Positions 13,416-20,418 of a stretch of DNA of 20,418 bases are shown here, piece by piece (the stretch's first letter is position 1; the number at the start of each line of letters is the position of its first letter). Where the stretch lies: the NCBI GenBank assembly GCA_038323965.1, contig JBBQHM010000034.1, positions 1 through 20,418 of the forward strand, read 5' to 3'. This stretch comes from JBBQHM01 sp038323965. Lineage in GTDB: Bacteria; Verrucomicrobiota; Verrucomicrobiia; Chthoniobacterales; UBA10450. Made by a program: the position numbers and the translations under genes. Below the pieces are notes generated by a model. The model searched no databases, was not told the origin of the DNA, and saw only the letters and a program-made list of their open reading frames with translations.

Positions 13416-15038
13416 ATGCTCTCCGACACCATGCTGACGGATCATACGCCGAGGGAGCCCACGACTGTCAGTGAGCTTATGGGCAACCGGCTACTGGGCA
13501 GTCTGCCCTTGGGGATGGCCTGGGGTTGGACCATCTGGGCCTGCGCGGAGCATTGGCGGGGAAACCCTAATTATAGTTACGGCTGGATTGTGCCGGTGCT
13601 GGTGGCGGCGTTTAGTGTCCGCCGCCTGCTCGCATTTGGGGGCGTGCCAGATGAACGAAAATCTAAGCAGACGCTTTGGAGCGCAATCGTTTTCGCCGCG
13701 GCTGTCGCGGTGCTGGTTTGGATCCTCGAGTTTTCACGCGAGCAAGTCTGGCACCAGCAGTTAGTCCTTTGGACGATCTGTGTGCTGACAGCAGGCGCGA
13801 CGCTGACATTCCTCGCCGCGACGGGTGGAAGACGACTTGCCACGACCCTGGCTTTCCCGGTTCTTTTTTTCCTGACCGCGGTCCCGTGGCCGCCCCGGCT
13901 GGAGCAGCCCATTACGAGCACGCTGATGCAATGGGTGGCTTCGGCGACAACGGAACTTTTACACTGGCTGAGCATTCAGGCGCAGGCCTCGGGCGGCGCC
14001 ATCGCGCTGCAGGACGGAATCGTCGGGATCACCGAGGCGTGCAGCGGGATCCGATCCTTGCAGGCCGGGATCATGTTTGGTCTCGCGATGGGGGAATGGT
14101 TTATTCTCTCGACGGCGCGGCGATTTGCGCTTGTCGGCATCGCGGTAGTTCTCGCCTTCGCTACCAATCTGGGACGCACCCTGCTCCTCGCGTTGCACGC
14201 TGATCGCCACGGGGTGGCATCGGTCGAATCCGTCCACGACATGATCGGAAACATCATGATCACAACGTTGATTGTGACGATTGGCATTGCCGGCAAACTG
14301 CTCGCGCGGTCAGCGCCAGCGCCCGAAATTTCCTTTACGCGACTGCGTGTGCTGGCCGGACGGATCGGGATAAATGCCTCTCGTTACGCTGGGAAAGTGA
14401 TGATCGGCGGAGGTGTCGGGTTGGTCGTCGGTCTCGTCGCTGCGAAAGGAATGTCACTCCGGCTGGAGGCGCGAGACCACGCGCAGCTCACTGCCTTTTT
14501 CACGGTGCGCCAAAATCCCGGCGCGTCATCGAAAACCATCGCAGTCCCGCGTGAGATCTGGAATGAACTGCGCCCGACCTCCGGCGAGTATATTCACGTC
14601 GACCGGTCCGACCTCCCTTTCGGGGCGGACGGATATCATTTTTTCTGGAAGCCCTCACCCTGGAACCGTTTCGCCCTTGTCCATCGTCCCGATATTTGCA
14701 TGCCCGGCATCGGCTGGCAGCAGACAAGTTTGCCAGAACCTGTGCAGGTAGATTTCGGCGGACGCGGTGTTCGCTGTTACGCGTTTCGGTTTCGCCGCGG
14801 CAATGTGCACGCACTCGAGCTTTGGGGTGTGTGGCGGAATGGCGAAGCTGTGCCACTCGATTACTCTGCGGGTGAAGCGCTTGGTGCGGCCGCGGCGCCT
14901 GCCGGAATGCAGCTCGAGGGGAAACGCCGGTCAGCCACGGAGATCGTCGCGTGCAGTATTATCAGCGAGAGGGAGGCACCGCCCACAGATCTTGCAGTCG
15001 TCGTGATGCAATCCATCTTCGATTATCAGAAGCCATGA
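13416..15038 (+). CDS. Exosortase with fused C-terminal EpsI-like domain
   Basis: A 540-residue inner-membrane protein-sorting enzyme. Residues 25-300 hold about eight hydrophobic segments and the exosortase/archaeosortase catalytic triad: Cys209 in EACSGIRSL, Arg254 in NLGRTLLL and His274 in SVHDMIGN. This triad performs transpeptidase-like cleavage of PEP-CTERM tails. A further hydrophobic helix (328-345) is followed by a periplasmic EpsI-like domain (346-540). That domain contains the family motif HRPDICMPGIGW (423-434) with Cys428. EpsI is often a separate gene; here it is fused. The ATG at 13416 is first; ATG 13431 is an alternative. Neither has a Shine-Dalgarno. The stop overlaps the next gene by ATGA. 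A single probable substrate gene lies divergently upstream. Confidence 0.93.
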   Translation: MLSDTMLTDHTPREPTTVSELMGNRLLGSLPLGMAWGWTIWACAEHWRGNPNYSYGWIVPVLVAAFSVRRLLAFGGVPDERKSKQTLWSAIVFAAAVAVLVWILEFSREQVWHQQLVLWTICVLTAGATLTFLAATGGRRLATTLAFPVLFFLTAVPWPPRLEQPITSTLMQWVASATTELLHWLSIQAQASGGAIALQDGIVGITEACSGIRSLQAGIMFGLAMGEWFILSTARRFALVGIAVVLAFATNLGRTLLLALHADRHGVASVESVHDMIGNIMITTLIVTIGIAGKLLARSAPAPEISFTRLRVLAGRIGINASRYAGKVMIGGGVGLVVGLVAAKGMSLRLEARDHAQLTAFFTVRQNPGASSKTIAVPREIWNELRPTSGEYIHVDRSDLPFGADGYHFFWKPSPWNRFALVHRPDICMPGIGWQQTSLPEPVQVDFGGRGVRCYAFRFRRGNVHALELWGVWRNGEAVPLDYSAGEALGAAAAPAGMQLEGKRRSATEIVACSIISEREAPPTDLAVVVMQSIFDYQKP

Positions 15039-16765
15039 CCGATTCTATTTCCGAAGGTAAAAAACGAGGTTCGCGGCGCAGTGGACGTCGTCCGCGGGTA
15101 ATCAGGTGGATCACCATTCTTGTCATTGTTATCGCCGTAATCGCGGCGGTTAAGCCGGTCTATCATTGGCTAAAAACCTGGCGCGCCGATCAGCTCGCTG
15201 CCGCTGGCGAGCGACTCATCCAGCAGGGAAAAATAAATGATGCCGCGCGCAAATATTCCGCTGCTCTTCAGCTCGATCCCCTCGATTACAAGGCTCTTTC
15301 CGGCGGCGCGCGTCTTGCCACCAGGGGTGGACGCGCCGAAGCGCTTGATCTCTGGGAAGCCGTCATGCGTTCGCCGCAGGTCACGGATCTGGACCGGCGC
15401 GATTATGCCGCGTTTTTGCTGCTGCAAGGCCGGATCACGGCCGGCGAAAAAATGGTAGATGAGTTACTGAAACGAAATCCGGACGAGCCGACCCTCGACC
15501 TTGCTTCGCGCTACGCCCAGAAATCCGGCGATAACGTAAAGGCTGTGCAATTCGCGCGCATTGCGGCGAAACGCGAGCCGACCACCGACCAATCGCAATT
15601 TCGACTGGCAGAACTTCTCTCTCTCTCTCCGGACGCTCCCGCACGCGCCGAGGCGCGCTCGATCCTGTGGAAACTCGCGGCCCGCTCCGGTGATTACAAA
15701 AAAGCGTCCATCGAATCGCTGGCAAATTCGACCGAGCTCAACCCCGAGGAGCAGCAGCGCGCGGTCGACCTCCTCACTTCGCTTCCGCCGGACGTGACCG
15801 ACGTTCTCTACGCCGCCGATCTTCGACTTCGCCTTCATCCGGAGCAGGCGGAGCAAATTTACGATGAAATCACTTCAAAGTGGGGACAGGGCGACGCGAC
15901 ATCCATCGTCGCGGTTGCGCGCTGGCTGAATCTTCATCTTCAGGCGCAGCGCGCGCTCGCGCTGGTCACGCTTGAGTCTGCGCTCCACGACGACCGGTTG
16001 ATGCTGGCCCGGCTCGACGCGCTCGCAATTCTGGGGAATTGGGCTGAAGTCGAAAACCTGCTGAGTCGGCCTGATGTCAGTTTCGATCCCGTCGTCATCG
16101 AGTGCTTCAAGGCGCGCTCAGCCCAGGGCCGTAACGCCCCGCTGGATGCCCAGGTGCTTTGGGACCGGGCGATTGGTCTCGCCGCGAGCGATCCGCTCAA
16201 GCTGCGCTTCATTGCCGGGTTCGCAGAAAAAAGCACGGCTCCCGACGCCGCGGAAAAAGCGCTCCAGCAGCTGGCGCGTTTTCCCGAGCACGCCTCGTAT
16301 GCCTATAGCTCATTACAATCGATCGCGATCCGCGCCGGCGATACCCGTGCGCAGCGAATGGCGGCGGAAAAAATGGTCATGCTTCGCGGTGAAGATCCGA
16401 ACGCTCAGGGCCAGTTTATTTATTTGAACCTCCTGACCGGCAACGACGTGCCGGGAAACCTGGCGAAGGCAAAGCAACTCGTCGCGAAGTATCCTGATCG
16501 GCTCGCCTTTAGGATTGCGGCCGCGCTGGGTCACTTGCGCAAGCAGGAAGCTACTCCTGCGCTGACCCAGTTCGTTGGTCCAAAGGGGGCGCCGGAAATC
16601 CAGTGGTCGCGGACCGAGCCGGCCTGGCAGGCTGTTTACGCCGCGGTGTTACAGGCCAACGACAAATTGGAAGAAGCGAAACAGATCGCCTCCGGGATTC
16701 AAGCTGCTCAGCTTCGTCCGGAAGAACGCGAACTTATCGCGCCGATCCTGAACGGCGGCAATTAG
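15035..16765 (+). CDS. Membrane-anchored TPR protein coupled to the exosortase
   Basis: A 576-residue protein. A short basic cytoplasmic N-terminus (KKRGSRRSGRRPR) precedes one transmembrane helix (22-40), so the rest is expected in the periplasm. TPR-like helix pairs begin at residue 52 (AGERLIQQGKINDAARKYSAALQLDP) and continue with degenerate repeats to the C-terminus, forming an alpha-solenoid for protein-protein contact. TPR proteins such as PrsT accompany other exosortase loci, so a scaffold or matrix-assembly role is plausible but not shown. The start chosen is ATG 15035 because it overlaps the exosortase stop (ATGA), indicating coupled translation; an in-frame upstream ATG at 14951 lies within the exosortase gene. 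The stop overlaps the convergent 128-aa gene by 4 nt. Confidence 0.85.
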   Translation: MTDSISEGKKRGSRRSGRRPRVIRWITILVIVIAVIAAVKPVYHWLKTWRADQLAAAGERLIQQGKINDAARKYSAALQLDPLDYKALSGGARLATRGGRAEALDLWEAVMRSPQVTDLDRRDYAAFLLLQGRITAGEKMVDELLKRNPDEPTLDLASRYAQKSGDNVKAVQFARIAAKREPTTDQSQFRLAELLSLSPDAPARAEARSILWKLAARSGDYKKASIESLANSTELNPEEQQRAVDLLTSLPPDVTDVLYAADLRLRLHPEQAEQIYDEITSKWGQGDATSIVAVARWLNLHLQAQRALALVTLESALHDDRLMLARLDALAILGNWAEVENLLSRPDVSFDPVVIECFKARSAQGRNAPLDAQVLWDRAIGLAASDPLKLRFIAGFAEKSTAPDAAEKALQQLARFPEHASYAYSSLQSIAIRAGDTRAQRMAAEKMVMLRGEDPNAQGQFIYLNLLTGNDVPGNLAKAKQLVAKYPDRLAFRIAAALGHLRKQEATPALTQFVGPKGAPEIQWSRTEPAWQAVYAAVLQANDKLEEAKQIASGIQAAQLRPEERELIAPILNGGN

Positions 16766-17148
16766 ACCAGACCCGCCCCGAACGGCGCCGGACCTTTTTT
16801 CCAGCGCAAATCCGGATGCAGATTGATCTGTTCCGGCGGCACGTCGAAACCGACTGCGCGCAACAAATACGAAACGCCTTCGCGGCTTTCCATCGTCTCC
16901 TTCAGGCTGCGGGCGAAGAGCTCCACGTATTCCTTGTAGGAATCGAGCGCGAGTTTTCCCTCCGAGAAATGTTCGGCCAGCACCTCGTCGTGGAAATCGA
17001 TCAGCTCCACCAGCGCGCGGCGGAGGTCGGTCCGCACCTTCGGGTCGACCACCACCTTGAACGGCGTCGCGCCTGGATCAGGCTTCCCCGACGGCTTGGC
17101 TAATGTCTGGGCAGCGGAGACGATCTGAAAATCATGCGAATCGGCCAT
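16762..17148 (-). CDS. Conserved-looking hypothetical protein (128 aa)
   Basis: I do not recognise the family. The 128-residue product has no signal peptide, no membrane segment and no Cys. The first 35 residues look disordered (Ala/Pro/Lys), a helical middle is rich in acidic residues and Leu (DLRRALVELIDFHDEVLAEHF; YKEYVELFARSLKE), and the end is Pro/Gly-rich with INLHPDLRWKKGPAPFG. AAAGGAG lies directly before the ATG with only 1 nt between, closer than usual. It is convergent with the TPR gene, sharing 4 nt at the stops. Codon and GC content match its neighbours. Confidence 0.7.
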   Translation of the reverse strand: MADSHDFQIVSAAQTLAKPSGKPDPGATPFKVVVDPKVRTDLRRALVELIDFHDEVLAEHFSEGKLALDSYKEYVELFARSLKETMESREGVSYLLRAVGFDVPPEQINLHPDLRWKKGPAPFGAGLV

Positions 17149-17227
17149 GCTCCTTTATATCAGACGCCGCAAACGTTGTAGAGCCGCTTGTGACATGGCC
17201 CGCGCCACAACGACGGCGAATACTTAC

Positions 17228-17285
17228 GGAGGGACGCGCTCCGTCGTGTCCTCGGGGAAATAAACGGCACGGAGGCCGCCCTCCG
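17228..17285. repeat. REP-like palindromic pair (GGAGGG..CTCCGT / ACGGAGG..CCTCC)
   Basis: Two related imperfect palindromes, 17228-17244 (ACGGAG/CTCCGT core) and 17269-17285 (CGGAGG/CCTCCG with a 4-nt loop), are in roughly inverted orientation about 25 nt apart. They lie in the non-coding gap 17149-17464. The organisation is that of a REP doublet. The rest of this gap, apart from the element below and a CGTTGT/ACAACG pair at 17174/17207, shows no gene. Confidence 0.55.
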
Positions 17286-17293
17286 ATTAGCGA

Positions 17294-17428
17294 GTCATCC
17301 CGAGCGAAGTCGAGGGATCCCGTGGCGGCGGGAATGCGATCAAAAGGCGATTACCTGAAGATTCTGTGATCCAAGGGTGATTGGCCACCCTGAATGCGAC
17401 GGGGTCCCTCGGCTCCGCTCGGGATGAC
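17294..17428. repeat. 28-bp inverted repeat flanking about 79 bp (REP/MITE-like element)
   Basis: The arm 17294-17321 (GTCATCCCGAGCGAAGTCGA...) and the reverse complement of 17401-17428 match at 25 of 28 positions. The interior carries a direct repeat GAATGCGA (17332-17339 and 17392-17399) and a GGGTG/CACCC hairpin. The arm core resembles short interspersed repeats common in GC-rich environmental bacteria, from memory. It lies just downstream of hppA, between two minus-strand genes. A non-autonomous mobile element or a REP doublet that also acts as a 3' mRNA border are both possible. Confidence 0.7.
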
Positions 17429-17464
17429 CGTCGTTGTGTGCGCGACGCCGGACAGCGCCGCGGT

Positions 17465-19540
17465 TCAAAAGAAAATCGGGATAATCAGGATCGCGACAAT
17501 GTTCACGACCTTGATCATCGGATTGATCGCGGGCCCCGCCGTGTCTTTGTAAGGATCACCCACCGTATCGCCGGTCACGGCCGCGGCATGCGCCGGCGAA
17601 CCTTTGCCGCCGAAATTTCCTTCCTCGATAAATTTCTTCGCGTTGTCCCATGCGCCGCCGCTCGAGGTCATCGCGATCGCCACGAACAATCCCGTGACAA
17701 TCGTTCCGACCAGAACGCCACCCAGCACCACCGGCCCAAGTTGCGGAATCATCGCGACCAAAACCACCACCACGACCGGCAGCAACGCCGGAATGATCAT
17801 CTCGCGCAGCGCGGCTTTCGTGACGATATCGACGCACGTGCCGTAATCCGGTTTGTCTTCCCCGCGCAGGATTCCCGGCTTCGCCTTCAATTGCCGGCGC
17901 ACTTCACGCACCACCGCGCCCGCCGCTTTGCCGACCGCATCCATGCTGAATGCCGTGAACAGGAACGGCAGCAAACCGCCAATGAACAAGCCGATGATGA
18001 TCTTCGGTTCCGTCAGGGAGAATTGAAAGGAGTAAGCACGATGCGTCGCCGCGAAATGCGCCTTTAATTCCTCTACGTACGAACCGAAGAGCACGAGCGC
18101 GGCCAGACCGGCCGATGCAATCGCGTAACCCTTGGTCACCGCTTTCATCGTGTTTCCGACCGCGTCGAGTTCATCGGTCGTGTCGCGCACTTCCTTCGGC
18201 AAATTGCTCATCACCGCGATGCCGCCGGCGTTGTCCGTGATCGGACCGAACGCATCGAGCGAGATGATGATTCCCGCCATCGAAAGCATCGACATGACCG
18301 CGATCGCGATGCCGTAAAGGCCGGCGAAATGAAAGCTGAAAAGGATCGCGAGCCCGATGCATCCCACCGGTAGCGCGGTGGCATGCTGACCGATCGCGAG
18401 GCCGGCGATGATGTTCGTCGCGTGACCGGTTTCCGATGCCCGCGCGATCTTGCGGACCGGCGCGTATTTCGTCGACGTGTAGTAATTGGTAATCGCCACC
18501 ACGATCGCCGTCATGACCAGGCCGACCAGCGATGCGAAATAAATGTCGTTAGCCGAGCGCGCGATGCCCGCGATGGTAAGGCCGTTCGGGAAAAGCTGGT
18601 GCGTGGCGGGCCAGAAGAGAGCCGCCGAGACGATCGCGCTCATTCCGACCGCGCCCATCAGGGTGGCGGCCGGTTTGCCGCCGGAGACATTGACGAAAAG
18701 AATACCGACCATCGCGCCGAGCACCGAGATTCCGCCGAGCACAAACGGATAAACGATCGCGGCGGAGTTGCCGGCCAGGGTCAGCGCGGCGACGAGAATC
18801 GCGCCGATCAAACTTACCGCGTAGGTCTCGAAAACGTCCGCTGCCATTCCGGCGCAATCGCCCACGTTATCACCGACGTTATCCGCGATCGTCGCCGGGT
18901 TACGCGGATCGTCTTCATCAAGCCCGGCCTCAATTTTGCCGACCAGATCGGCGCCAACGTCGGCTGCCTTGGTATAAATACCGCCGCCGAGACGGGCGAA
19001 AACACTGATGAGACTCGCGCCCAGGGCGAGACCAACCAGGCTATGCACCGCGTTCTCAGCTCCGATGCGATGCACCGCGAGCGTGTAGAAAATTCCAACT
19101 GACAACAGCGCCAGGCCGACCACGAGCAAACCAGTGACCGCGCCGCCGTTGAAGGCCACCCGCAGCGCCGCCGTTCGTGAAGTCGTCGCCGCCTGCGTCG
19201 TGCGCGTGTTCGCCAGCACCGCGATGCGCATTCCGATATATCCCGCAACCAGGGAGCAGAAGGCACCAATGAGAAATCCGTAGCTCGTCGGATGATCCTT
19301 AAATTTGAAGAGCAGGAAAAAAATCACCACCGCGATCGCGCTGATCGTGATCACCTGCCGATTCAGGTAAGCTTTCGCTCCTTCCTGCACCGCGCCCGCG
19401 ATTTCCTGCATCCGCTCGTTTCCGGGCGACCGTCGCAGGATCAGGGCGATGAGGGCGAAGGCAAAGGCGAGGCCGACCGCCGCGCAGACCATCGAAAGTT
19501 TAACGCCCGAAGTGAGGATGGAAAATGCGAGTATGTTCAT
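17465..19540 (-). CDS. hppA: Membrane-bound proton-translocating pyrophosphatase
   Basis: A 691-residue integral membrane pump of about 16 transmembrane helices that couples pyrophosphate hydrolysis to ion export. The substrate site is complete: GGGIYTKAADVGADLVGK (185-202), DDPRNPATIADNVGDNVGD (210-228), SLDAFGPITDNAGG (427-440) and the C-terminal GDTVGDPYKDTAGPAINP. At the potassium-dependence position the sequence reads GNTMKAVTKG with Lys466. Lysine here marks the K+-independent, H+-pumping class, while alanine marks K+-dependent enzymes. The length is normal. The ATG at 19540 has no Shine-Dalgarno. Two small membrane-protein genes lie upstream on the same strand (gap about 105 nt). It conserves energy from biosynthetic pyrophosphate under low-energy stress. 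Confidence 0.97.
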   Translation of the reverse strand: MNILAFSILTSGVKLSMVCAAVGLAFAFALIALILRRSPGNERMQEIAGAVQEGAKAYLNRQVITISAIAVVIFFLLFKFKDHPTSYGFLIGAFCSLVAGYIGMRIAVLANTRTTQAATTSRTAALRVAFNGGAVTGLLVVGLALLSVGIFYTLAVHRIGAENAVHSLVGLALGASLISVFARLGGGIYTKAADVGADLVGKIEAGLDEDDPRNPATIADNVGDNVGDCAGMAADVFETYAVSLIGAILVAALTLAGNSAAIVYPFVLGGISVLGAMVGILFVNVSGGKPAATLMGAVGMSAIVSAALFWPATHQLFPNGLTIAGIARSANDIYFASLVGLVMTAIVVAITNYYTSTKYAPVRKIARASETGHATNIIAGLAIGQHATALPVGCIGLAILFSFHFAGLYGIAIAVMSMLSMAGIIISLDAFGPITDNAGGIAVMSNLPKEVRDTTDELDAVGNTMKAVTKGYAIASAGLAALVLFGSYVEELKAHFAATHRAYSFQFSLTEPKIIIGLFIGGLLPFLFTAFSMDAVGKAAGAVVREVRRQLKAKPGILRGEDKPDYGTCVDIVTKAALREMIIPALLPVVVVVLVAMIPQLGPVVLGGVLVGTIVTGLFVAIAMTSSGGAWDNAKKFIEEGNFGGKGSPAHAAAVTGDTVGDPYKDTAGPAINPMIKVVNIVAILIIPIFF

Positions 19541-19645
19541 AGCCGTCGGAAAGCGCCGGAGTTTAGGCAGAATCGCCCCGCTGGCAACGCGTTTCGCTCG
19601 CCCAGAGAATGCCTCCGGATTTGATGACTTTACTTCGCGTCGTAG

Positions 19646-19939
19646 CTATAAACCGAGGAAGTAGACCGGCGCGAGCGCGGCCAATCCGGCGCAGGTTTGC
19701 CCCGCCAGCACGATCAACGCCGGCTTCGGCGCGCGCGTAAGCCATTTGATCGCGAAGAACGCCACCACCGGAAGCTGCGCCACCAGCGGGAGCTGAAAAA
19801 GATGCGCTAATGTCCCCTCATCAGCCGCGCGCGCCGCGCCGAAGATCGCGCTGTGCACTAAGACGACGCCGAGCGCGATCATCGACATCGCGATCGGTAG
19901 ATATGCGCTCGGCTTTCGGACGAGAGTGCGAAAGTTCAC
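19646..19939 (-). CDS. Small multi-pass membrane protein of unknown function (97 aa)
   Basis: A 97-residue protein with three hydrophobic segments (about 14-35, 48-66 and 73-95) and a basic N-terminus (MNFRTLVRKPS). I recognise no family; the layout is that of small DUF-type membrane proteins. The start is GTG 19939, with a GGGAG about 12 nt upstream. It lies 16 nt after the 69-aa membrane-protein gene and precedes hppA, so all three may be one transcript. Confidence 0.65.
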   Translation of the reverse strand: MNFRTLVRKPSAYLPIAMSMIALGVVLVHSAIFGAARAADEGTLAHLFQLPLVAQLPVVAFFAIKWLTRAPKPALIVLAGQTCAGLAALAPVYFLGL

Positions 19940-19955
19940 CTACTTGCCGCGCTCC

Positions 19956-20165
19956 CTAACTCATCCGGCCCGCGATCCAGTCGTAAAGTAGAAATGTGCA
20001 AACGAAAAACGGAAACAGTCCGTAGCACGTGTCGCTCACCGAATGCGAGTGCCGATCCACCGCCATGAACACGGTGACGAGGAACACCACGGCCACCGCC
20101 GCCATTAAAAAGCCGGCGACGGACGTTGGAACATGGAACCAGCCCACGCGCTTGAAAGACTTCAT
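19956..20165 (-). CDS. Small two-pass membrane protein of unknown function (69 aa)
   Basis: A 69-residue protein with two transmembrane segments (about 11-34 and 46-63). A short loop rich in His, Ser and Asp (VDRHSHSVSDTC) lies between them. I recognise no family. The start chosen is ATG 20165; an in-frame TTG at 20174 would add three residues. It heads a possible three-gene run (this gene, the 97-aa protein, hppA). The base composition resembles the neighbours. Confidence 0.6.
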   Translation of the reverse strand: MKSFKRVGWFHVPTSVAGFLMAAVAVVFLVTVFMAVDRHSHSVSDTCYGLFPFFVCTFLLYDWIAGRMS

Positions 20166-20188
20166 CTCAATCAACGCGATCCTACCGA

Positions 20189-20304
20189 CGCTGGCCGGAC
20201 ATGAGGTCTAACGAGAACAAGATCAGCCACCGCTGGCGAGAGCGCGCGTGGCCTGCGGTGGAGGTGTTTTCATAAAGCAAAGCGAGGTAGTACGCCGGCC
20301 AGCG
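20189..20304. repeat. 10-bp inverted repeat in a non-coding stretch
   Basis: CGCTGGCCGG (20189-20198) and its exact reverse complement (20295-20304) enclose about 96 nt. That interior holds a 7-bp hairpin CCACCGC/GCGGTGG (20227-20233 with 20255-20261) followed by AGGTGTTTT. I see no gene in 20166-20322. A terminator or leader structure is possible, but it could be chance. Confidence 0.3.
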
Positions 20305-20322
20305 GTTGGCTGCATCGCCTGA

Positions 20323-20418
20323 TTAGACGGCGACCTGCTCGAAGGAAACGTGTGGAATGTCCTCCACTCTCTTCTGTGCGTGCTCAACAGTAATCCCGCA
20401 GATCTTACCCTCAGCGTC
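20323..20418 (-). CDS. C-terminus of a DUF2283-like small protein (partial)
   Basis: An open frame enters from the right edge and ends at TAA (20323-20325). The visible 31 residues begin DAEGKICGITVEHAQKRVED and end FEQVAV. This resembles the C-terminal end of DUF2283 proteins, whose hallmark is D-x-x-G-x-(I/V)-x-G-I-x-(I/V)-x-x-A-x-(K/R)-(R). These are small proteins (about 60-100 residues) of unknown function. The start lies outside the window. The short match makes this a moderate call. Confidence 0.55.
   Translation of the reverse strand, partial: DAEGKICGITVEHAQKRVEDIPHVSFEQVAV

Noticed and set aside
14951..15034. 28-residue extension of the TPR protein within the exosortase gene
   Set aside because: The ATGA overlap at 15035 and the basic/TM N-terminus starting there make the later ATG more plausible.
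15614..15627. TC-dinucleotide run (TCTCTCTCTCTC) in the TPR gene
   Set aside because: It encodes an ordinary LLSLSP stretch. It could be a phase-variable tract in principle, but about six units is short and nothing else supports that.
17381..19102. Long open frames antisense to hppA (Arg/Asp/His-rich products)
   Set aside because: They are shadows of a GC-rich gene with strong third-position bias; the products are low-complexity and resemble no protein family.

Overview
The window looks like a chromosomal segment of a Gram-negative bacterium, most likely a member of the Verrucomicrobiota (Spartobacteria/Chthoniobacterales-like). That placement is inferred from a moderately high GC content, a multi-pass exosortase fused to an EpsI-like domain beside a PEP-CTERM-type secreted protein, a short-form EF-Ts, a scarcity of Shine-Dalgarno motifs and REP-like intergenic repeats. 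It is not proven by a marker gene. No phage, IS element, CRISPR array or rRNA operon is visible. Most genes are housekeeping or environmental-bacterium functions.

Layout. (1) 1-1592: translation genes rpsB (S2) and tsf (EF-Ts), preceded by an unusual leader with a perfect AGGAGG, a 22-codon Arg-rich mini-ORF that overlaps the rpsB start, and a GC hairpin followed by a U-run. (2) 1714-4028: a YciF/DUF892 ferritin-like stress protein and a LigD-type 3'-phosphoesterase/ATP-dependent DNA ligase without a polymerase domain. (3) 4003-5334 (-): an exported amidohydrolase. (4) 5428-6538: a tightly overlapped purS - Pmp3/YqaE-like membrane protein - purQ operon. (5) 6848-9723: a possible SRPBCC-like protein, tyrS with an upstream secreted basic protein (-), and tadA. 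(6) 9732-11423 (-): a NarL-type response regulator and its HisKA_3-type histidine kinase. (7) 11442-11583 (-): tRNA-Gln(CUG) with encoded CCA, followed by what looks like a decayed second tRNA. (8) 11642-12541 (-): an MBL-fold hydrolase.

(9) 12736-16765 is the most interesting part. A PEP-CTERM-type secreted protein (-), with its own sigma70-like promoter and strong terminator, lies divergent to an exosortase with the Cys-Arg-His triad and a fused EpsI-like domain. The exosortase stop overlaps the start of a membrane-anchored TPR protein. Together these look like a self-contained substrate/sorting-enzyme/TPR-partner module. The sorting signal reads VPEM rather than the usual VPEP.

(10) 16762-20418: a hypothetical protein (-), an intergenic region with two inverted repeat-type elements, the membrane pyrophosphatase hppA (-, K+-independent H+-pump signature), two small membrane proteins (-) and, at the right edge, the C-terminus of a DUF2283-like protein (-).

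Functional links that can be argued from spacing: purS/pmp3/purQ are translationally coupled; the kinase and regulator are a cognate pair (3-nt gap); the exosortase and TPR protein are coupled; the secreted 168-aa protein and tyrS share a strand and a very short gap.
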